A stretch of DNA of 64,000 bases from Paracyclopina nana (Eukaryota; Arthropoda; Copepoda; Cyclopoida; Cyclopettidae): the NCBI GenBank assembly GCA_019096065.1, contig JAGUCH010000003.1:1178001-1242000 (forward strand). The letters are read 5' to 3'. This document shows, piece by piece, positions 57,801-64,000 of the stretch (the first letter of the stretch is position 1; each line of letters begins with the position of its first letter). The translations under genes were made by a program, and so were the position numbers. The notes under the pieces are model-generated. The model searched no databases. It saw only the letters and a list, made by a program, of their open reading frames with translations, and was not told the origin of the DNA.

Positions 57801-58648
57801 GCTGGCATGCTTGTACATCATTGATGCTATTAAAAGTCGTCTCAAGCATCCACCTTTGAAAGGTTTTTTTTACTATGTCAAGAGGTTGCAGGTCAAAGGC
57901 ATTTTTTGAAACCTTACTCGTGTAGCCTCCCTACTTTGAATGAACAAATTGACAAATTCAGCTATCTTTCATTAGCCATGAAAAAGCCTTCAAAATGGAT
58001 AAAAAGGCCACTTTAGAGGAGCAATAAGGTCACGATGTTTCTTATGATTTTCTCCCTACTAAATGAATCTTTGGTGAGGTAAGTAGGCCAAGTGAGTGGA
58101 TGGGAAACTGTGCAGATGTTTAATTAGTGGATGAGATGAAGGGCTGCAAATTAGACTGAATTTTTTTTAAAGTCCTGATAGTTGAGCTGCGTAGATTGGG
58201 TTCATTTGAAATCAATCTTGTCCGCAACATTTTCATTTGAATTCACAAAACCTCATTCCCAACTTTAATTTTTAGACATTGCTGTCCGTATTTAAAGCTA
58301 ATTATGACTTGCCATAAAAAGTGACTTGTTGATCATACCGATTCAGATTATAGAAAAGGAGATTTTTCCTACTTTGATTTTTTTCCCGACAAATTGCTCG
58401 GTTTCGTGCGAGCGTACAAAAATTCCGCCAAAGGAGAGTAGCAACAACAAACAGCTGAAATATGTATAATAGACAGCTACAACTGTGGGCTGCAGAGTGC
58501 TTTCTTTCGTGAATAAATGCCGCAGTCAAATTGCATATTCTTCCATTTGGAATTATTTCAAGCTGATTGGTGATCACTTTGAGGCGTGGCCATATAAGGA
58601 AGCCGACAATGATTGTCAGATAAGCAACTGCTTTGCAATTAAAGCAAG
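54887..58648. other. 3.8-kb gene-poor region
   Basis: No gene recognised; open frames here (for example 56955-57368) lack domain content. Includes the right copy of the 94-bp repeat at 55804-55897. The last few hundred bases must contain the PIGZ promoter. Confidence 0.45.
55804..55897 (+). repeat. 94-bp repeat, right copy
   Basis: Matches 37542-37635 with only a few substitutions, in the same orientation. Here it is not preceded by the hairpin. Confidence 0.85.
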
Positions 58649-60918
58649 ATGGCTGGACTCTTCCAAAGATTACCTGGAGTTGGACTGCTTCGAGAGGCGT
58701 GGCATGCTACTCAGCTGGCCGGAGCCTTGGCTGAAAAGAAGAGAGCTGAACGAGCTCTGGTTTTAGCTGAACAGAATGCAGCCTTGGCGCCTTTCAGAGG
58801 CAAGCGAGCCAACCAAAAACTGCGAGAATTGTTCGACGAGAAGAAGTACGACGAAATCGTCCAGTTGTACGTGCCGAATCCAGTTTATCGAGCTGGCAGA
58901 AGCCTTGTGGATGTCTGGTGGAAAGTGTGGGACATTTACTGGATTTTCGTCCTCTTGAGGATTGCCCTGGTCCTCTTTCCCCAGCCAGGTTACATTCATC
59001 CGGACGAGTACTTCCAAACGGTGGAAGTGATCACTTCAGATGTGCTTGGAACCAGGACGACGAGGACATGGGAGTTCAATGCCACCAGTCCAATCAGGAG
59101 CGTCACCCTCAACATGATCGTGTTTGGCGGGCCTCTGTATCTGGTCAAAGTTGCTGACTATGTCTTCAACTTCTTCACTGGCTGGACCTTGATTGGCCCA
59201 TATATTGTCAGCCTCGTGCCAAGGCTGGTCATGCTCGGCCTGTCATTCATCTCTGACTACACGGTGTACCAAATCTGCATTTTATACAAGCATAGCTATA
59301 ACCAATGTCTGACAACCCTCGCGAGCTCATATGTGATGCTAATCTTCTCAACTCGAACCTTCAGCAACAGTGTCGAATTGGTAATGTACAGAGCCAATTT
59401 TTTACGATACACTTCTATAGTAATGATCTTTATTTGCAGGCCTTTGTGTCGCTGATTATTTATTTCGTGGCCCATTGTCTTAAACGAACCTCGGAAACGG
59501 TTTATCTACAAGCCATGGTTCACGAGTCTTATGTGAACGCGGACACTCCGCGTGAAAAGGCTCAGATCAAAAAGAAGGAGAAGCTGATTCCTCCACACGA
59601 CTTCAAGTTTTTCCTGCCTCTGTCGATCCTCATAGCCATAGGAGTGTTCAATCGGCCCACATTTTTCATTTATGCTGCCGTCCCACTGTTCTACTGGTTT
59701 CAACGAGGAGTAGCCACAAACTCCGTGGTCACTCCGTTCCAAATGTTCAACTTCCGGATTGCCTCGATCATTCCAGGTGGAGTGCTGACGAGTCTACTGA
59801 TCATCCTCTCTGATTCACTCTACCATGGCAAGCTCACCTTGCGCAAATTGTGGCATCTCACCATGGACTGGAGCGATTGGAAAGTGGCACCATTTCAGTT
59901 CATCATGTACAACGTGGTCCCCGGCAACCTTGACAAGCATGGGACTCATCCTGTTTGGCTACACGCTCTAGTCAATCTCCAGTTACTCTATGGTCCCTTG
60001 GGAGTGTTTGCACTCTACTCTGCCCTCAACTTTGTGGCTGAAATCATCATGAACGACTGGAAGAATAAGCCAGGCGTGCGCACCGTATATGCACTCACCA
60101 TGTTTACCTTTATCGTCTCCTTGGGCCTGTTCTCCGTTTTCCCTCACCAAGAGCCTCGATTCCTGATACCTCTCACAGTGCCAGTGGTTTTGATGAATGC
60201 TCACCGGCTGCGTTGGAAGTTGGGCTCGTACAAGCCTCTGCTGACGCTATGGTACATCTTCAACATCAGCATGGCTGTCTTCTTCGGCCTGGTCCATCAA
60301 GGTGGCGTGACTCCTGCAGTCAAGTACATCAGCCAAGAGTTGCAGCTTCTTGATAGCACCACTGAGGCCAACATTGTCTGGTCGCACACCTACATGCCGC
60401 CCACTTATGAAATGCTGCGCATATCAGAGGCCTCTCGCAGGGCCAAAGAAGAGGCTGGAAAGTCAGATGACGACTTTCCCTCGTATTTCCTGCGGCCTCA
60501 TGTTCGCGTTAATTTTCACGACCTGCAAGGAGGCGATTTGCTATCTGATGTAAGACGAGAGCTCGTGGCTTTGTCAACACGAGCCAAACTGAAGAAGAAT
60601 ACTGTGGAAAACTTCATTGTGCTGCCATCTCATATGCATGACGATCTTGAGGAAGGCTTAGAGGGTCAGGTCAAGCTGATGCCAGTGGCTTACTTCTTTC
60701 CTCACGTCTCAATGGAATCACCCCCGGATATTTCTGCCGAGCTGACAGAGCTTTTGGACCAGCTATGTGACGGTGGCATTTTGCAGGACTTTTCTGCCAC
60801 CCTGTCGACGTTTGGCAATTTAATAGGCCACTTTGGCCTATCTCTGTACAAGTTTGAAAGCATTGTGGACTCTGTGCATACTGTTAGAATGAAAAACTCC
60901 ATTGTTGGCTCGGCTTGA
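58649..60918 (+). CDS. PIGZ: GPI mannosyltransferase 4 (PIG-Z/SMP3), 2 exons
   Basis: Exons 58649-59380 and 59440-60918 give 736 aa (human PIGZ 579). A GT22-family multi-pass ER enzyme: GYIHPDEYFQTVEV in the first luminal loop (the HPDE acidic motif, about residue 116), RTFSNSVEL, FNRPTFFIYAAVPLFYWF, and HQEPRFLIPLTVPVVL near residue 478. It adds the fourth mannose to GPI anchor precursors, using dolichol-phosphate-mannose. Odd points: about 85 residues precede the usual start, Ala/Arg/Glu-rich and helical (AEKKRAERALVLAEQNAAL), and the C-terminal domain after the last membrane segment is long. ATTAAA around 60949 may be the poly(A) signal. Confidence 0.9.
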
Positions 60919-62064
60919 GCGTACTCACAATTTTAATTAACTTGTCGCATTAAACACATCTCTCTTACAATATGAGTGTTGAAAGGCCATAACTTTTACT
61001 GAGCAACCGAACAATGAAATTAACATTTACTAAGGATGCGCGGTTATTGTCTTTGAGTACTCGATCTCCGTTATGCAGGAGAAATCCCGTCTTCAGATGT
61101 CTACAGCAAGACGAGCAAAATTAATTATTTTGCTGTATGAAAAAGGCGTACCAAAAGTAATTAATTTAGCCTTGAGGAAATTAGGAAATTACCGCTCCAC
61201 TGAGCAGCAAAATTACGTTACTTCACAAAGCTTACATTTTTCAGCTTAATTCGCGTGAATTCTGTTTGTGTCTGACCAGGAATATTTTCAGCCGCATTAC
61301 ATTTTCTCCTGATTTCCTTGCAAGGCCTCCTTTTTTTAAAAGGCCAGGTTGATTGCGTATATCCTACGGCTGACGCAACAAATTCAATTAAGAAAGCTGC
61401 TTTTACTCAAGGCGAGTGGCCAGGTCCAAGCTGAAATTGAATAAAGGTAGTATAGAGATTTGCGGCCAGCCCCAACTTTTTATGCTGTCTTATCTCTATG
61501 AACAAAGAGGCTCCTTTTTTTACGGAGGACATCCTAAAGAAAACGGTGGCGCAGTACGGTTACATGGAGAGATAGGGCCCTGCATAATTATGTCACAAAA
61601 GGTAGACTATGTAGTGACCTTGGAGGCCAGACAAATGCAGCTAATCCAGGCCAGGGGCACGTCAACAGCTCTAGGATTTAGGCCCCAATTAAGAGAGGAA
61701 ATAGGGCTTGAAGCTGTACATGTACATTCACCTGGAGGGCCTTTACTGCAACAATTCAACTTAATGCATATTGCACCAAAGAAATAATTATAAGATATCT
61801 TTTATTCTACATTCGGTTCACAATTCAAGTGAAAATATAATAGTGTCCTACGAAGAATGCATCAACGTCATCATAATATTGCCATATTATAATCACTGTA
61901 AATTTTTATGGAGAGCCTCGGAAGATGTGCTGCGGCCCATTCATCATCTTTTTTAGCATAATTCCTGTATCCGTGTAATACTGCGAAACAAATATATTAT
62001 ATGTAGGAAGGCAAAAATGATGCTGATTCTTGATGGCAGCTTGCAATATGAAGCCACAGCATGA
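60919..62064. other. Intergenic, no gene seen
   Basis: Contains the 3' flanks of PIGZ and of the CHK-like gene. A 123-codon open frame at 61416-61787 lacks an ATG near its start and resembles nothing known. Confidence 0.45.
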
Positions 62065-63489
62065 TCAGACTGGCTTGTGCACGAGGTTCACGAGGCTGAG
62101 CAAGAATTGGACGCGACGAGAGGTCAACGGAATGTAATTGGGGCCAGCTTGGCCACCATTGTTGGGTATCACAGCAGCGGCGGACTCATCCTCACCATGA
62201 TCATCATCTTTGGGAGGAAGGGGCTGGCGCGTGGCAATGACCAGCTCCAGCTCGTTCGGGTCAGTCAAGGCCATATGCTCAATCACGGCCCGCAAGAGGG
62301 CCTGCGGTATGTGGTCGTAGAAGGCCATCACCATTTTGATGAAGGACATGCTGCTGCCAAAGTGCTTCTGCCAGTCCACGTCGAGCATCTCCAGTGTCAT
62401 GGTGAGCACGTGGCAGTAGCTCTGCAGCATGTACACGATGTATCTCTCACGCACGAGGCTCTCGGGCAGGACGTAGAAGTACATGGCGAGCTCCTTGAGG
62501 TAGTTTCCGAATCGCACCTTGTGACAGGTAGTGACGGCTGCGCATATGGGGGACACGAGGTCGTCAGACTCGCCGGTCTTCCAAATCACATTCGAGGCTC
62601 CTGCTGACGACGATGATCCACTTTTGGCCAGCAATTCGAAAAACGTGGCCTCGTACTGGAACATGACCTCGTGGGCCAGGATTGGTCCCAGGCAGAGTCC
62701 TGCCAACGGATCACACATGTCCTGCTTGATGCTGTCACCAAGCAGCTCATCAGCCTTGTCTGCCAGCTGGCTGAAGAGCAGCCTTTGCCTGCTGTCAGGC
62801 TCGTAAAAGGCACCCAGGAGCCTGGCGTAATTTTCCAGGTGGACTTGATTGGCCGCTTTGGTCACATCGTCCACACCCACGTGGAGGAATGGAAACAGGT
62901 CCAGCAGGGAGTCATCGCGAGTCCCTCGCGACCAGGCAATGCCAACCGCGTGAAACTGGGCGAGAGTGCCGAGCAGCACCTTGAACTGGCCCAGGCTCAG
63001 GCCACCTTCCAGCCTTTTGCGTTTGACTGGCGTGCATCGTTTGGTCTCAGTGACATCCTCGGTGACGAGGTGACACCTCACGGGTTTGCCACCCTGCTGC
63101 AGCCGCTCATGAAAGACCACATCGGGCACGTTGAGCAGGTACCTAGCCCTCGTGTTCTTCTTGTTGCCCAAAAACTTGCAAATCTCTCCAAAGACCTCGG
63201 TGTACACGCGTATCTCGTGATTGAGCACCTCCAGGCTCAACGGGCTGTTGATCACCGCCGAGGCTTTCACCACCCAGTACACAGTCTGCTGTTTGCCCTT
63301 GGAGTTCCGGAAGACGATGTGCACTTTGTGGTGCTCAATGCCATGGATGTCGATTCCCTGGGGCTCGATGAGGAAACTGTCGAAGCCACTCACGCCTTGC
63401 CTCCGTTTCTGGTAATGTGTCACCACAGTCCGCAGCCAGGCTGAGCCCTCAAGGAGGCTCGCGTGGGGTCTGCTCTGTTTGCCACCCAT
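62065..63489 (-). CDS. CHK/EcKL-like protein, probable pseudokinase, 474 aa
   Basis: Single-exon gene. The layout of the ecdysteroid-kinase-like (EcKinase/CHK) family is visible: a Lys in the N-lobe (TVYWVVKAS), EIRVYTEVFGEI, VPDVVFHERL then CHLVTEDV (hinge), and LGQFKVLLGTLAQFHAVG (the ALAxxHA helix). Where active members have HGDxWxxN the sequence reads LAHEVMFQYE, and no IDFQ-like metal-binding motif follows. Catalytic residues therefore seem absent and I infer a pseudokinase. The N-terminus MGGKQSRP fits the N-myristoylation pattern (Gly2, Ser6), suggesting membrane attachment. The C-terminus is acidic and Pro-rich before a final conserved-looking helix. Base composition is more G+C-rich than the rest of the window. 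Confidence 0.7.
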   Translation of the reverse strand: MGGKQSRPHASLLEGSAWLRTVVTHYQKRRQGVSGFDSFLIEPQGIDIHGIEHHKVHIVFRNSKGKQQTVYWVVKASAVINSPLSLEVLNHEIRVYTEVFGEICKFLGNKKNTRARYLLNVPDVVFHERLQQGGKPVRCHLVTEDVTETKRCTPVKRKRLEGGLSLGQFKVLLGTLAQFHAVGIAWSRGTRDDSLLDLFPFLHVGVDDVTKAANQVHLENYARLLGAFYEPDSRQRLLFSQLADKADELLGDSIKQDMCDPLAGLCLGPILAHEVMFQYEATFFELLAKSGSSSSAGASNVIWKTGESDDLVSPICAAVTTCHKVRFGNYLKELAMYFYVLPESLVRERYIVYMLQSYCHVLTMTLEMLDVDWQKHFGSSMSFIKMVMAFYDHIPQALLRAVIEHMALTDPNELELVIATRQPLPPKDDDHGEDESAAAVIPNNGGQAGPNYIPLTSRRVQFLLSLVNLVHKPV

Positions 63490-64000
63490 AACTGCACTAA
63501 GGCATGCAGCAGCAGCCTCGGAATGCGTGAACTTGCATAATATTCCGATATGGTAAACGTCTTCTGAGCACTTCTCGAATTGAATGGGGGCCGAAAGCTA
63601 TTGTGTGTCAGTGAGTGTGTGCAATGCGCTCCGGCGACCGAGTAGAAAGCCCCCTTCTTCTTCTTCAGCGCGAGGACAAGTTGTGCTACAAGGCACGGCA
63701 CAGGCACACTGCGCATTGCGGGCCTACTTCTTCACGCTGCTGTCCTAAAGTGCATTAGTAAAGCTAAGCCAGGCCATTCCACAAGAAGCTACTTATATTA
63801 TATACTGAATTAATGGGACTGTATGAAATGATATGCTATATATGTGATGCGGAGCGCATGACACTTTGTAGTTTTATGTAAATTAATGATAGCTATTTTT
63901 TGACTTTTCTCCAAGGAAACTTTTCACATAATTTGCGTTGCTGCTGAGCTAAAAGGACTTTCTCCGTGGTTGCAAAATTAGCTGTCGGCCTTTTATGATA
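63490..64000. other. Upstream region of the CHK-like gene
   Basis: Holds the 5' UTR and promoter of the minus-strand gene ending at 63489. A 98-codon minus frame overlapping its start (63420-63716) is in another frame and not supported. Confidence 0.45.

Noticed and set aside
61416-61787. 123-aa open frame downstream of PIGZ
   Set aside because: No ATG near its start, no poly(A) or splice logic, and composition like intergenic DNA.
63420-63716. 98-aa minus frame over the start of the CHK-like gene
   Set aside because: Different frame from the supported gene and no recognisable content; likely 5' UTR.

Overview
This is a nuclear window from an invertebrate animal, most likely an arthropod. 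The evidence is the gene content: a kekkon-like LRR-Ig receptor, an ecdysteroid-kinase-like (CHK/EcKL) protein, a DEG/ENaC channel and ordinary metazoan housekeeping genes. Introns are short (about 50-100 bp) with GT-AG ends, and intergenic DNA is full of small DNA transposons. The species cannot be named from the sequence alone.

Layout. 0-2 kb: a DEG/ENaC channel and a two-TM RING protein, tail to tail. 2-11.6 kb: repeats, namely duplicated segments, tRNA-derived SINE relics, a young 3.4-kb LTR element without a pol region (3568-6985), a hAT-type MITE inside a SINE relic, and two foldback elements. 11.6-27.5 kb: a gene-dense housekeeping block with ARMC5 (+), eIF5B (-), a small multi-pass membrane protein (+), VPS53 (-) with a possible intronic gene, TOM6-like (+), DECR1 (-), a decayed serine protease and p31comet/MAD2L1BP (-). 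27.5-32.8 kb: a hAT-type MITE just upstream of p31comet, then gene-poor DNA. 32.8-34.9 kb: the kekkon-like receptor (-). 35-39.5 kb: gene-poor DNA.

39,511-54,884 is the main discovery. It is a 15.4-kb block bounded by perfect 14-bp inverted repeats (CCCAACCAGACAAA), each flanked by TA, and it reads as one large cargo-bearing DNA transposon. Just inside each end lies a different tandem array (139 bp x about 6 on the left, 170 bp x about 5 on the right). Rightward genes encode an 823-aa Tnp2/CACTA (EnSpm)-like transposase and two small proteins. Leftward genes are three tandem paralogues (856, 365 and 836 aa) of a multi-exon family I do not recognise; exon lengths and phases are conserved between copies, and the middle copy keeps only the N-terminal half. 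All exon joins were worked out by hand and every reading frame closes.

54.9-64 kb: gene-poor DNA, then PIGZ (GPI mannosyltransferase 4, +) with an unusual N-terminal extension, and a single-exon CHK/EcKL-like protein (-) that seems to lack the catalytic motifs and starts with an N-myristoylation signal.
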